A DNA stretch of 64,000 nucleotides from Myxococcota bacterium (GCA_963169045.1 CAUJDF010000028.1:186001-250000); one strand, 5' to 3'; shown: positions 50,225 through 60,010, counted from the stretch's first letter. The notes: generated by a model not told the origin, from the sequence alone. Numbers and translations are program-made.

Positions 50225-52243
50225 ATGCGCGAAGTTCGCCGACTCCTGGTTGCGTTCGCCCTCGGTGCGTCGCTCTCCGCCTGCGGCGGGGGCGGCGACG
50301 GGGACGGGGACGGTGCGGGCGGCGGCGGCGGCAGCCCCGGCGCCGACGCCGGACCGGGCGGAGGCAGCGGCGCCGGCGGTGAAGGCGGCGCCGGTGGCGA
50401 AGGCGGCGCCGGTGGCGAAGGCGGCGCCGGTGGTGCCGGCGGCGCCGGTGGTGCCGGTGGTGCCGGCGGCGAAGGCGGCGCTGGCGGCGAGGGCGGCGCC
50501 GGTGGCGAGGGTGGCGCCGGTGGTGAGGGCGGCGCCGGCGGCGAAGGCGGCGCGGGCGGCGCGCCCATCGAGGACGGCGACGGCGACGGCATCGCCGACG
50601 ACAGCGACAACTGCCCCGCCCTGGCCAACCCCACCCAGGACGACGCGGACGCCGACGGCATCGGCGACGCTTGCGAGGAGCCCACGCCGCCAGCGGACGC
50701 GGACGACGACGGGGTGCAGGACGGCCTCGACAACTGCCCGGACGTGCCGAACCCCGACCAGGCCGACGTCGACGTCGACGGGATCGGCGACGCGTGCGAC
50801 GCGCCGCCGCCGCCGGCGGACCGCGACGGCGACGGGGTCCCGGACGCCGGGGACAACTGCCCCGACTTGCAGAACGCCGGTCAGGAGGACGCCGACGCCG
50901 ACGGCATCGGCGACGCCTGCGAGGACGTCGGCGATCCGAACGACATCGACGGCGACGGCGTGCCGAACGGGCGCGACAACTGCCCGGCGGCGCCCAACCC
51001 CGACCAGCGCGACGCCGACGGCGACGGCTTCGGCGACGCCTGCCAGCCGGGCGCGCGGGACACCGACGGCGACGCCACGCCCGACGGCGACGACAACTGC
51101 CCCGAAGATCCGAACCCCGACCAGGAGGACCTCGACGACGACGGCATCGGCGACGCCTGCGACGGCGACAGCGACGCCGACGGCGACGGCGTGCAGGATG
51201 TCGAGGACGTCTGCCCGCTGGTGGCCGATCCCGACCAGCGCGACTTCGACGGCGACGGCCTCGGCAACGCGTGCGACCCCGACAGCGACGCCGACGGCGA
51301 CGGCATCCAGGACCTCGTCGACAACTGCCCGAGGACGCCCAACGGCGGCCAGGGTGACCGCGATCGCGACAACATCGGCGACGCATGCGACGTCGTCTCC
51401 GGGCTGCTCGACACCGACGGCGACCGGGTGCCCGACGCCGAAGACAACTGCCCGTTCATCCCCAACCCGGACCAGACGCCGGCGGGGCCGGGCCCCTTCC
51501 CCGACCTCGGCGCGGCGTGTCTCGCCAGGGCCGACAGCGACGGCGACGGCGTGCCGCTGGCCGACGACAACTGCGCCCTCGTGCCCAACCCGGACCAGCG
51601 CGACACCAACGCCGACGGCCAGGGCGACGCCTGTCAGGGAGACACCGACGGCGACGGGCTGATCGACCAGACGCAGGCCGGCGCCCTGCCCGACAACTGC
51701 CCCGGGGTCGCCAACCCGGGCCAGGAGGACACCAACTTCGACGGCACGGGCGACGCCTGCGCGATCGCGGTGCCCGGCGCCGATCCCGACGAGGACCGCG
51801 ACGGGGTGCTCGACGGGCGCGACAACTGCCGCGTGACGCCGAACCCCAGCCAGCGCGACACCGACGGTGACGGCCTCGGCGACGCGTGCGACCCGGCGAT
51901 GGGCATCTACGACTGGGACGGCGACGGCGTCCCGGATCCGCTGGACAACTGCCCGCTCGTGCCCAACGCGCAGCAGCAGGCCGTGGCGTGCGCCCCGATG
52001 AGCGACGGCGACGGCGACGGCGTCTCGCTGGCGAACGACAACTGCCCGCTCGTGGCGAACCCGGCCCAGATCGACGCCGACCGCGACGGTCGCGGCGACG
52101 CCTGCGACGACGACACGGACGGCGACGGCGTGCGCGACACCGGGCCGGACGCCGACAATTGCCCCGGCGCCCCCAACCGCGAGCAGACCGACACCGACGG
52201 CGACGGCAACGGCGACGCCTGCACGGTCGTGCGAGGGACGTGA
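50225..52243 (+). CDS. Thrombospondin type 3 repeat lipoprotein
   Basis: A 672-residue lipoprotein (GASLSACGGGG) preceded by GGAGGA. Residues ~25-120 are GGEGGA-type repeats. The rest is 14 thrombospondin type 3 repeats of the form DxDGDGxxDxxDNCPxxxNPxQxDxDxDGxGDAC, each with two Cys and Ca-binding Asp positions; repeats 6, 9 and 11 deviate at the NCP motif. Such arrays form extended Ca-loaded rods. The stop overlaps the start of the following Pro-rich membrane protein as GTGA. Confidence 0.93.
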   Translation: MREVRRLLVAFALGASLSACGGGGDGDGDGAGGGGGSPGADAGPGGGSGAGGEGGAGGEGGAGGEGGAGGAGGAGGAGGAGGEGGAGGEGGAGGEGGAGGEGGAGGEGGAGGAPIEDGDGDGIADDSDNCPALANPTQDDADADGIGDACEEPTPPADADDDGVQDGLDNCPDVPNPDQADVDVDGIGDACDAPPPPADRDGDGVPDAGDNCPDLQNAGQEDADADGIGDACEDVGDPNDIDGDGVPNGRDNCPAAPNPDQRDADGDGFGDACQPGARDTDGDATPDGDDNCPEDPNPDQEDLDDDGIGDACDGDSDADGDGVQDVEDVCPLVADPDQRDFDGDGLGNACDPDSDADGDGIQDLVDNCPRTPNGGQGDRDRDNIGDACDVVSGLLDTDGDRVPDAEDNCPFIPNPDQTPAGPGPFPDLGAACLARADSDGDGVPLADDNCALVPNPDQRDTNADGQGDACQGDTDGDGLIDQTQAGALPDNCPGVANPGQEDTNFDGTGDACAIAVPGADPDEDRDGVLDGRDNCRVTPNPSQRDTDGDGLGDACDPAMGIYDWDGDGVPDPLDNCPLVPNAQQQAVACAPMSDGDGDGVSLANDNCPLVANPAQIDADRDGRGDACDDDTDGDGVRDTGPDADNCPGAPNREQTDTDGDGNGDACTVVRGT

Positions 52244-52818
52244 GCCCCGTCAGACGCGCCGCGGCGATCGCGCTCGCCGTCATCGCGTTGGCGGCGACGG
52301 CGTGGTGGCTCCGGCCGGCGCCCTCGCCGACGCCGCCGGCCGCGACGGCGCCCGCGTCCGCGGCGCCGGTCACGCCCCCGCTCCCACCGATCGCCGCGCC
52401 CGACGAGGCGCTGCCGGCGACGGCGCGCGGCGTCGTCGTGCCCGACACGCCGGCCTTCCCCGGCGAGGTGGTCGATCCCGCGCCGCTCACCGCCCGTCCG
52501 GGGGCGACCCCGCCGCCCGACACCGCGCCGCTGCCGGACCGCCCCTTCGAGCGATACGACCCCGATCCGGTCACCGCGCGGCCCGGCGCGCCGGCGCCGC
52601 CCGACACGCCCTCGCAGCCCGGCGCGATCCTCGATCCGAACCCGGCGACCGCGCGGGGCGAGGTACCCGCCGACACGAGCCCGCTCGCCCGCAAGCCGCG
52701 GGAGGTCGAGGATCCCGCACCGCTGACCGCCGTGCCCGGGGCCCGGCCGCGCCTCGCCGGCGACGAGTCGGGCGCCCTGATCGTCGACGATCCGGCGCCG
52801 GCGACGGCAAGCCGCTGA
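52240..52818 (+). CDS. Membrane-anchored Pro-rich repeat protein
   Basis: A 192-residue protein with a GTG start coupled to the thrombospondin-repeat gene (GTGA). One N-terminal helix (AAAIALAVIALAATAWWL) is followed by Pro/Ala/Thr-rich sequence containing five related units of ~25-30 residues around DPxPxTARPGAxxPPDT (VDPAPLTARPGATPPPDT, YDPDPVTARPGAPAPPDT, LDPNPATARGEVPADT, EDPAPLTAVPG, DDPAPATASR). No enzyme motif. It may anchor or space the Ca-binding rod protein; this is inference from coupling only. Confidence 0.7.
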   Translation: MSPVRRAAAIALAVIALAATAWWLRPAPSPTPPAATAPASAAPVTPPLPPIAAPDEALPATARGVVVPDTPAFPGEVVDPAPLTARPGATPPPDTAPLPDRPFERYDPDPVTARPGAPAPPDTPSQPGAILDPNPATARGEVPADTSPLARKPREVEDPAPLTAVPGARPRLAGDESGALIVDDPAPATASR

Positions 52819-52868
52819 ATCGGTCACGCGCAGCGGAGCGGGGGCGCCCTCGGCAGGCGCTGAGCCGG

Positions 52869-55652
52869 TCAGTCGAAGCGGAGGACGGGCGCCATCGGCA
52901 GGCGCGCGTCGCCGGCGCGGACCTCGAGGCGGACGGCGCCGGGGACGCCGGGGTGCGGCACGGTCGCCGAGAGCGCCCCGTCGGCGTCGCGGACGAGCGG
53001 GAGCGGCGAGCCGTCGATGCGGAGGCTCCACGCGTCGTCACCGGGCGGGGGCTCGAGCCGCACGACGGCGGCGCCGCCGGACGGCACGCGCTCCGGCGCG
53101 ACGGTGAGCCACCGCGGCTCGACGACCTCGACGACGCCGGCGTCCGGATCGGCGGGCGGCGGCACCTGCTGCGCCCAGCCGCTGGCCCAGCGCACCTCGA
53201 CACGCTCGAGGCGGCGCGCCGCGCCGAGGGGGACCTCGAGGACGTTGTCGCCCTGGCTGCGGGTCTGGCCGCCCGCGGTGACGAAAGCCGCGTGGGTCCA
53301 CCCGTCGGCGGTCGCGAGGACCCGCGTGCCGACGGCGGCGGGCCCGCTCAGCGTGCCGCGCAGGCGCAGGCGCAGCGTGCGTCCCGTCCGCTCGGAGTCG
53401 TTGCGCAGGATGCGGAAGGGCCCGTACATCGCCGACAGCAGGAAGTCCCGGTCGCCGTCGCCGTCGAGGTCGGCGGCCACCGCGCCGCGGCTCCACAGGT
53501 CGCGGGCCCGCGTGGGGTTGAACGCCCCCCAGTAGTGCAGGCCGGCGTCGGCCGTCGCGTCGACGAAGGCGGCGCCGCGGTCGTTGCGCATCACGTACGG
53601 CACCTGGAAGTAGGTGACCCGCCCGAAGAAGCGCGCGACGGACCCGTTGACCACGAGCAGGTCCTCGAAGCCGTCCCGGTCGAGGTCGGTGAACTGCGCG
53701 CCCCACCCCCACAGGTTGTGGTGCAGGTCGGGCTGGTCGACGTCGGCGATCGTGGCGTTGGCCACGCCGAGCGCCGCCGCCCGCTCCGGCCAGGGCGTGC
53801 CCTCCCACAGGTCGTACAGCCGCTTCGGCTCGACGTCGGTGAGGTAGAGCTCGGGCCGCAGGTCGGCGTCGGGATCGGCGATGACGGCGCCCATGCGGTA
53901 GGTCCGCGCGTCGAGGCCAAAGGCCTCGCGCGCCGCCGGCACGAACCGTGGCACGCCGTCCGGCGCGCGCGGCTGCTGCAGCCAGAGCGTGTCGGCGGGC
54001 CCGCGGGCGAAGACGTCGTTGCAGTCGTAGACGTCGAGCAGGCCGTCCCCGTCGAAGTCGAAGACGATGCTCGCGTGGCTCGACGCGGAGACGGCCAGCA
54101 GGCCCGCCTGCGCGGTCACGTCGGCGAACGTGCCGTCGCCGCGGTTCAGCCAGAGCGTCGGCCGCGGCGGCAGCGGGTCGTCGACCGGGTGGTTGCGGCG
54201 CGTCGAGACCTCGGTCGTGAAGCCGGAGACGTAGACGTCGTCGCGGCCGTCGCCGTCGAAGTCGGCGAACGCCGCCTGCGCGGTGCGCGCGCGCCAGCCG
54301 CCGCGCAGCCCCGCCGCGAACGTGACGTCGGTGAGCGTGCCGCCGTCATTGCGGTAGAGCCGGTCGGTGCCGTCGATCCCGAACCAGACGTCGGCGTCGC
54401 CGTCGCCGTCGTAGTCGCCGAACGCCACCGAGTAGACGGCCTCGCCGGCGAGCGGCGGGACCATGCGGTCGTCGCGCCGCACGAAGCGCGCGAAGCCGCC
54501 GTCGCCGGGGCCGGCGTTCTCGTAGACGCCGGCCACGGTCGGCTCGGGCTGGTAGAGCGCGCCGTCCGTGCCGGCGACCACGAGGTCGGCGTCGCCGTCG
54601 CCGTCGAGATCGGTCGCCGCGGCGCCGATGCCCATGCCCGCCGCATCCCCGCTCGCGCGCGGCACGCCCTCGCCGAACGCCGCCGCGGTGGCGTCCTGGA
54701 GGCGGATGCGGCCGGCGCCGAGCGGCGGGCGGCGGGTGACCGTCCGCCGGACCTCGGCGCGGTTGCCCGCCCAGTCGGTGCCCTCGACCACGAGCGAGAG
54801 CGTCCCGCCGGGCGGCTCCTCGATTTCGACGGCGAAGCGGCCGCCGATCGCGGGGTGCTCGCGCCCCGCGACCACCACCGAGCACGGGCCGCTGCCCGTG
54901 TCGGCCAGTGTGCCCGTGACGCGCAGGGTGGTGCCGTAGACGACCTCGCCCTCGGCGGGTGTCTCGACGACCAGCGCCGGAGGCTCCCCGTCGTCGGGTG
55001 GCGCGCCGACGTGGACCGCCCGCTCGACCGCCGCGACGTTGCCGGCGCCGTCGGTGGCGCTGACGGCGAGCACGACCGGCCCTGCGCCGACCTCGACGAC
55101 GCCGGCGAAGCGCCCCTCGCCGTCGACGGGGAGCGGGACGCCCTGGACCTCGACGTGGACGGGGCCCCGCGGCGCCCCGTCGGGATCGACGTCGCGGGCG
55201 AGGCCCTCGACGGCGACGGGGCCGGCGGGCAGCACCGCCATCGCGGCCGGCGCCGCGAGCTCGAGGCGCGGCGGCAGGGTGTCGGCGATCGCCGGCGGCG
55301 GCGCCTCGGGGGCGAGCGCGGCGTCGGGCGGGGACGGCAGCGCGCGCGGCCGGGTCGCGCCGTCGGCGGGCCGGCCCGCGGCGTCGGGCGGCGCGGCATC
55401 GGGGAACGCCGTCGCCGCCGCGTCGGCGAGGGCGAGCGCGACGTCGGGCGGCACGGGCCCGGCATCGGCGACGGCCCGGCCGGCGTCCGGCGCGGCGGCC
55501 CCGCAGGCGTCCGGCGCGGCGGCGCAGCCCGCGTCGGCGTGGACGGCGTCCGGCTCGCCGGGCGCGCCGCACGCGGACAGCCACGGCGCGGCCAGCCACA
55601 GCGCGGCGAGCGCGGCCCAACAGCGCCGTTCCGGAGCGCCGCCGTCCTTCAC
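52869..55652 (-). CDS. FG-GAP/ASPIC-UnbV (CRTAC1-type) lipoprotein
   Basis: A 927-residue lipoprotein; GTG at 55652 gives a lipobox (PWLSACGAP). After an Asp/Ala/Pro linker come two Ig-like domains (~120-290), then FG-GAP repeats with DLDGDGDADLVVAG, DYDGDGDADVWFGID, DFDGDGRDDVYVSG, DFDGDGLLDVYDCND, DLDRDGFEDLLVVNG and DLDGDGDRDFLLSAM, and an ASPIC/UnbV-type region (GRTLRLRLRGTLSGPAAVGTRVLA, DNVLEVPLGAARRLERVEVRW). Known CRTAC1-type proteins are extracellular Ca-binding propellers. It is divergent from a multihaem cytochrome-TPR gene, a pairing known from other phyla. Confidence 0.88.
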   Translation of the reverse strand: MKDGGAPERRCWAALAALWLAAPWLSACGAPGEPDAVHADAGCAAAPDACGAAAPDAGRAVADAGPVPPDVALALADAAATAFPDAAPPDAAGRPADGATRPRALPSPPDAALAPEAPPPAIADTLPPRLELAAPAAMAVLPAGPVAVEGLARDVDPDGAPRGPVHVEVQGVPLPVDGEGRFAGVVEVGAGPVVLAVSATDGAGNVAAVERAVHVGAPPDDGEPPALVVETPAEGEVVYGTTLRVTGTLADTGSGPCSVVVAGREHPAIGGRFAVEIEEPPGGTLSLVVEGTDWAGNRAEVRRTVTRRPPLGAGRIRLQDATAAAFGEGVPRASGDAAGMGIGAAATDLDGDGDADLVVAGTDGALYQPEPTVAGVYENAGPGDGGFARFVRRDDRMVPPLAGEAVYSVAFGDYDGDGDADVWFGIDGTDRLYRNDGGTLTDVTFAAGLRGGWRARTAQAAFADFDGDGRDDVYVSGFTTEVSTRRNHPVDDPLPPRPTLWLNRGDGTFADVTAQAGLLAVSASSHASIVFDFDGDGLLDVYDCNDVFARGPADTLWLQQPRAPDGVPRFVPAAREAFGLDARTYRMGAVIADPDADLRPELYLTDVEPKRLYDLWEGTPWPERAAALGVANATIADVDQPDLHHNLWGWGAQFTDLDRDGFEDLLVVNGSVARFFGRVTYFQVPYVMRNDRGAAFVDATADAGLHYWGAFNPTRARDLWSRGAVAADLDGDGDRDFLLSAMYGPFRILRNDSERTGRTLRLRLRGTLSGPAAVGTRVLATADGWTHAAFVTAGGQTRSQGDNVLEVPLGAARRLERVEVRWASGWAQQVPPPADPDAGVVEVVEPRWLTVAPERVPSGGAAVVRLEPPPGDDAWSLRIDGSPLPLVRDADGALSATVPHPGVPGAVRLEVRAGDARLPMAPVLRFD

Positions 55653-55678
55653 CGAAGTCGACTCCCGGAGAAACGTCC

Positions 55679-55685
55679 TATCATA
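55679..55685. promoter_or_regulatory. Overlapping divergent -10 candidates
   Basis: The stretch TATCATA reads TATCAT on the plus strand (55679-55684) and TATGAT on the minus strand (55685-55680), between the FG-GAP and cytochrome genes. Each could serve one direction; being the same bases, only one can be occupied at a time, which would make the two genes mutually exclusive in initiation. Confidence 0.35.
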
Positions 55686-55726
55686 CACCGCCGCGCGCGA
55701 TGCCCGGCGCCCTTCGAGACGGTGCG

Positions 55727-58258
55727 ATGACCGAACTTGTCCGGAAGACGTGGGGGCGGGCGGCGCTCGCTGCCGCGCTGACCCTGTCGGCGCTCGCCGC
55801 GTGTCGGCGCGAGCCCGCGGCGTCCGCCGACGCGGCTGCCGGCCCGCCGCCCGCGAGCGCGCCGCCGCCGACCTACGAGGCCCGCCTCGCGCTCGCCGGC
55901 TGGGTGGGCTCCGCGCCCTGCGCCGACTGCCACGCCGACATCGCCGAGTCGTTCGCGCGCAGCGCGATGGCGCGTGCCCTCACCCGCCCGCGGGACCACG
56001 CCGCGCTCCCGCCCGGCCGCGCGGCGCACGCCGGCGACGGCCTCGTCTACGCGGCGGCGACCGTGGACGGCCGCCTCCGACAGGTCGAGACGCGCGCCGA
56101 CGCCGCCGGGCTCGAGGTCTTCCGCGACGCGCGCGACGCCGACCTCGTGATCGGATCGGGCGCGCACACGATGTCGTTCCTGGCGTTCGACGGCGGCGCG
56201 TCCCTCTTCCAGCTCCCGCTGACGTGGTACCGGCAGTCGGCGCGCTGGGACCTCAGCCCGGGCTACGCCGAGTTCAACCGGCGCTTCGAGCGCCGCGCGG
56301 GCCCCGAGTGCCTCTTCTGCCACAACCTCACGCCGGTCCCCCACGCCGAGGTCCGCGCCGGCGGCGGGGCCTCGTGGCTCGGCATCGGCTGCGAGCGCTG
56401 CCACGGCCCCGGCCGCGACCACGTGGCCGACCCCGAGGTGAAGCCGTACAACCCCGGCCGCGCCTCGCCCGAGGACGAGCAGCGCGTCTGCGACCAGTGC
56501 CACCTGACCGGCGCCGCGCGCGTGTTCGCCGCGGACTGGGACCTGCTGCCGCCCCACCCCGCCGCGCTCGACCGCGCGCTCAGCGTATTCGTGCCCGCCA
56601 CCCCGCCCGAGGGGAGCGGGACGGCGACGATCGCCGGGCAGGGCGACCGCCTGCGCCGCAGCGCGTGCTTCACGGCGAGCGCCGGCGCGATGCGCTGCAC
56701 GACGTGCCACGATCCGCACCGCCCCGCCGACACCGGGGCCGCGTGGTACCACGCCCGCTGCCAGTCGTGCCACGCCACCAGCGCATGCGGCGACCCGGCA
56801 GGGCGCGCCGCCGACGCCGACTGCGTCGCCTGCCACCTGCAGCGCGCCGCGTCGGGCGACGTCCCGCACACCCGCTCGACCGACCACTGGATCCGCCGCC
56901 GGCTGCCCGCCGTCTCCGACGCGCCGAGGAGCGCCGGCGAGGAGCGCGCGCCGGTGAGCGATCCCGCCGCCGGCGTCCGCTTCGCCCACGAGCCGCGCGG
57001 CCTCGCGGCGGCCGAGGCGCGCGCGCGGCTGGGGACGGCGCGCCTGCGCGTCGCCGACGAGCATCGCTTCGCTCCGCTGCTGTTCGAGGCCGAGGCCGAT
57101 CTCAAGGCCGCCGTCGCCGAGCAGCCCGACAACGCGCTCGCCCTCGCCGGTCTCGGCCGCATCGCCGTCCTGATGCACCGCTGGGACGAGGCCGCGGGCC
57201 TGCTCGAGCGCGCGATCGCGCGGGCGCCGCGCCTCGTCCAGGCCGGCCGCGACCTCGGTGCGGCGCGCGTCGAGCAGTCCCGGCCGGCGGAGGCGGCGGC
57301 GACGCTGGCCGCGCTCGCCGACGACGCCCCCGAGCCCGCCGAGGTGCTGCTCGAGCAGGGCCGGGCCCACGCCCGGGACGGCGCGGCGGAGGCGGCGGTC
57401 GAGGCGCTGCGGCGGGCGATCGCGCGCCGGCCGTCCCTGGGCCTGCTGCGCCGCGAGCTCGCGATGGTGCTCGCGCAGATCCCCGATCCGCGCGGGGCGC
57501 GAGACGAGCTCGTGGAGGCGTGCCGCCGCACCCGCTGCGCCGTCGAGACGTTGCGCGAGGACGCCGCGCTGCTCGCGACCTTCGGCCACGCCGCCGAGGC
57601 CGTGGAGGTGCTCGAGGCCGGCGGGCGCGACCACCCGGACGACGAGACGCTGACCGCCGAGATCCTGCGCCTGGCCGACGAGCACGGGCTGACGGAGGCG
57701 AAGGTGCGTGCGCGGGGGCGCGCCTTCGAGCGCCGCCCGGGCGACGTCGACGCCGCGCTGGCGTTCGGCGGGCTGCTCTTCGAGGTGGGGCAGGCCGAGA
57801 AGGCGGGCGAGGTCTATGAGCGGGCGATCGCCGTCGCGGGCCCCGAGGTGCCGCTGCTGCGGCGGCTCGGCGTGGCGCGCGGCGTCGCCGGCCGGATGGC
57901 CGAGGCGGCGGACCTGCTGCGCCGCGCGGTCGACCTGGACGGGGGGCGCGACGCCTCGCTCCTCAACGAGCTGGGCCTGGCGCAGCGTGGCCTGAACCGC
58001 CGCCGGGAGGCCATCGCCACCTTCCGGCGCGCCACGCGCGTCGATCCGAAGCTCGCCTTCGCGTGGTTCAACCTCGCGCTCGACCTGCAGGCGGAGAAGC
58101 GCCACGCCGAGGCCCTCGCCGCGGTCGAGCGGGGGCTGCGGGAGGCCCCCGGCGACGAGCGCGCGCTCGCGCTGCGCCGCGACCTGCTCATCGCGGTGCA
58201 CGGGACCGCCGTCGATCCCGTCCGGCTCGATGGGCCGCCCGCGCCTCGTCGCCCTTGA
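55727..58258 (+). CDS. Seven-haem c-type cytochrome with TPR domain, lipoprotein
   Basis: An 843-residue protein. The ATG at 55727 gives a compact lipoprotein signal (LTLSALAACRRE); an in-frame ATG at 55700 would lengthen the n-region. Seven CxxCH sites lie in the first ~390 residues: CADCH, CLFCH, CERCH, CDQCH, CTTCH, CQSCH, CVACH. The region after ~430 is helical TPR (ALAGLGRIAVLMHRWDEAAG, AFAWFNLALDLQAEKRHAEA), about ten repeats. Multihaem-TPR fusions probably move electrons at the envelope while docking partners. It is divergent from the ASPIC/UnbV protein. Donor and acceptor are unknown. Confidence 0.9.
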   Translation: MTELVRKTWGRAALAAALTLSALAACRREPAASADAAAGPPPASAPPPTYEARLALAGWVGSAPCADCHADIAESFARSAMARALTRPRDHAALPPGRAAHAGDGLVYAAATVDGRLRQVETRADAAGLEVFRDARDADLVIGSGAHTMSFLAFDGGASLFQLPLTWYRQSARWDLSPGYAEFNRRFERRAGPECLFCHNLTPVPHAEVRAGGGASWLGIGCERCHGPGRDHVADPEVKPYNPGRASPEDEQRVCDQCHLTGAARVFAADWDLLPPHPAALDRALSVFVPATPPEGSGTATIAGQGDRLRRSACFTASAGAMRCTTCHDPHRPADTGAAWYHARCQSCHATSACGDPAGRAADADCVACHLQRAASGDVPHTRSTDHWIRRRLPAVSDAPRSAGEERAPVSDPAAGVRFAHEPRGLAAAEARARLGTARLRVADEHRFAPLLFEAEADLKAAVAEQPDNALALAGLGRIAVLMHRWDEAAGLLERAIARAPRLVQAGRDLGAARVEQSRPAEAAATLAALADDAPEPAEVLLEQGRAHARDGAAEAAVEALRRAIARRPSLGLLRRELAMVLAQIPDPRGARDELVEACRRTRCAVETLREDAALLATFGHAAEAVEVLEAGGRDHPDDETLTAEILRLADEHGLTEAKVRARGRAFERRPGDVDAALAFGGLLFEVGQAEKAGEVYERAIAVAGPEVPLLRRLGVARGVAGRMAEAADLLRRAVDLDGGRDASLLNELGLAQRGLNRRREAIATFRRATRVDPKLAFAWFNLALDLQAEKRHAEALAAVERGLREAPGDERALALRRDLLIAVHGTAVDPVRLDGPPAPRRP

Positions 58259-58290
58259 AAACCATCGGTCGTTCACCGACGCTTGGCGCC

Positions 58291-58959
58291 ATGTCGAACG
58301 CGAATCCTCCCCTCGCGCCCGGCGCCCAGCCGCCGGCCCCCACGCCCCAGACGCCGCCGCCGGAGCGCATGACCCCGCTGCAGGTGCTGGCCGAGCTCGA
58401 GCTGATGCGCAAGAAGTCGGAGCTGCTCGAGCGCCGCGTGGCCGCCTGGGAGGCGGGCCTCAACGAGGTGCGCAAGGCGGTGCAGCGCCTCGAGGCGCAG
58501 GTGGCCGGCCCCGGCCCCGCCCCCAACATGGAGGAGGTCGCCGAGCTGCGCCACCGCGTCGGCCGCCTCGAGAAGCGCCGCGAGGTCGAGGCGAGCGCGC
58601 CGCCGCCGCCCCCGCGCGCGCCCATGCGCCCGCTCAGCGGCCGCATGGCGGTCGACGAGGACACGGTCGCCGTCGTCTGGGCCCGCTGGAACCCGATCGA
58701 TCCGGCGCCGGGCGACACCGTGAAGCTGACGGCGCGCACCGACGGCATCGAGGCCGGCACGGTGCTGCCCGTCGTCGTGCGGTCGCTCGTCTCCGAGGAG
58801 CCCCTCGTCGAGCTGCAGGGCCGCTGCGACGGCGAGACGGTCCAGGCCGAGTGGAAGATCCCCGATCAGGTGCCCTACCCCGAGCTCGTCTTCGAGGTGC
58901 GCCACGGCGGCGCCATGGCCCGGTCGCCGGTCCTGGTGCTGCCCATCCGAGCGAGGTAG
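58291..58959 (+). CDS. Coiled-coil protein preceding the VgrG-like cassette
   Basis: A 222-residue protein: Pro-rich start, a coiled coil at ~30-110 (VLAELELMRKKSELLERRVA, EVAELRHRVGRLEKRREVE), and a C-terminal beta domain of Ig type (VVWARWNPIDPAPGDTVKLTA, EWKIPDQVPYPELVFEVRHG). It ends 3 bases before the first VgrG-like gene, so it is the first gene of the cassette. Such domains could bind spike or effector; the exact role is unknown. Confidence 0.7.
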   Translation: MSNANPPLAPGAQPPAPTPQTPPPERMTPLQVLAELELMRKKSELLERRVAAWEAGLNEVRKAVQRLEAQVAGPGPAPNMEEVAELRHRVGRLEKRREVEASAPPPPPRAPMRPLSGRMAVDEDTVAVVWARWNPIDPAPGDTVKLTARTDGIEAGTVLPVVVRSLVSEEPLVELQGRCDGETVQAEWKIPDQVPYPELVFEVRHGGAMARSPVLVLPIRAR

Positions 58960-58962
58960 CCG

Positions 58963-60000
58963 ATGGCCGACGAACTGCTCGCCGACCGGCTCGCGACGCC
59001 GGAGCGGCTCGACCACCGCAACCGCCCCGCGGGCGCGGTCGTGGGCCTCGTCACGAACATCACCGATCCCGAGGGCTGGGGCCGGGTGAAGGTGAAGTTC
59101 CCGTGGCTCCACGACGACGTCGAGAGCCACTGGTGCCGCATCGCGCAGCCGTACGCCGGCGGCGGCCGCGGCTCGTTCTGGCTGCCCGAGATCGGCGACG
59201 AGGTGGTCGTGGTCTTCGACCGCGGCGATCCGAACCACCCGTACGTGCTCGGCGGCGTGTGGAACGGCCAGGACGCCCCGCCCCCGCCCGGCAACCCCGA
59301 CGGCAAGAACAACCACAAGATCTGGCGCACACGAAACGCCCACCAGATCGTGTTCCAGGACACCGACGGGGGCGAGAAGATCACCATCACCGACGGCAAG
59401 AACCAGCGCCACCTGGTGATCGACGTCGCCGGCGACAGCATCACGCTCACGGCCGATCCCGGCGACATCACGTTCGAGGCGCCCGCCGAGTCGATCTCCA
59501 TCCGCTGCGTGAACCTCGAGATCGAGGCCACGAACAACAGCACCTGGAACGTCGACACCACGATGAGCGACTCGTGCACCGACCGCACCGAGACGATCAC
59601 GGGGGCCGACAAGCTCACGGTGGGCGCGGCGTGGAACGTCGCCACTAAGGCCGCCTCGATCAAGGCCGGCACGTCGAGCGTCACCGTCGACAAGGCCTCG
59701 GCCAGCGTCTCGGCGGGCATGACGCTCACGAACCCGGGCAAGCGCACGACCAAGTCGACGACGGTGAAGAAGAAGAGCGGCCCGGAGACGACGACCGCCG
59801 GCATGGTGGAGATCCACGCCGACCAGACGATCGCCTTCGTGACGAACGGGCCGGCGACGATCACGTCCGGCATGGTCGAGATCAAGGCGCCCGACATCCG
59901 GGTGAGCAGCGGCGCGATGCTCACGGTGATGGGCGGCCTCGTCAACGTGCAGGGGAAGACGGCGGTGACCGCCAAGGCCTCCCTCGTCACGGTCTGCTGA
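58963..60000 (+). CDS. VgrG/gpV-like baseplate spike protein 1
   Basis: A 345-residue protein with a gp5/gpV OB-fold at ~25-105 (VVGLVTNITDPEGWGRVKVK, FPWLHDDVESHWCRI, FWLPEIGDEVVVVFDRGDPN, VLGGVWNGQDAPP) and a beta-helical tail of short repeats (ITLTADPGDITFEAPAESIS, MVEIHADQTIAFV, MVEIKAPDIRV). It lacks the gp27-like domain of full VgrG, as in eCIS or phage baseplate V proteins. It would form the trimeric tip spike of a contractile apparatus. The next gene, 10 bases on, is a paralogue. Confidence 0.85.
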   Translation: MADELLADRLATPERLDHRNRPAGAVVGLVTNITDPEGWGRVKVKFPWLHDDVESHWCRIAQPYAGGGRGSFWLPEIGDEVVVVFDRGDPNHPYVLGGVWNGQDAPPPPGNPDGKNNHKIWRTRNAHQIVFQDTDGGEKITITDGKNQRHLVIDVAGDSITLTADPGDITFEAPAESISIRCVNLEIEATNNSTWNVDTTMSDSCTDRTETITGADKLTVGAAWNVATKAASIKAGTSSVTVDKASASVSAGMTLTNPGKRTTKSTTVKKKSGPETTTAGMVEIHADQTIAFVTNGPATITSGMVEIKAPDIRVSSGAMLTVMGGLVNVQGKTAVTAKASLVTVC

Positions 60001-60010
60001 GGAGGCGGCG

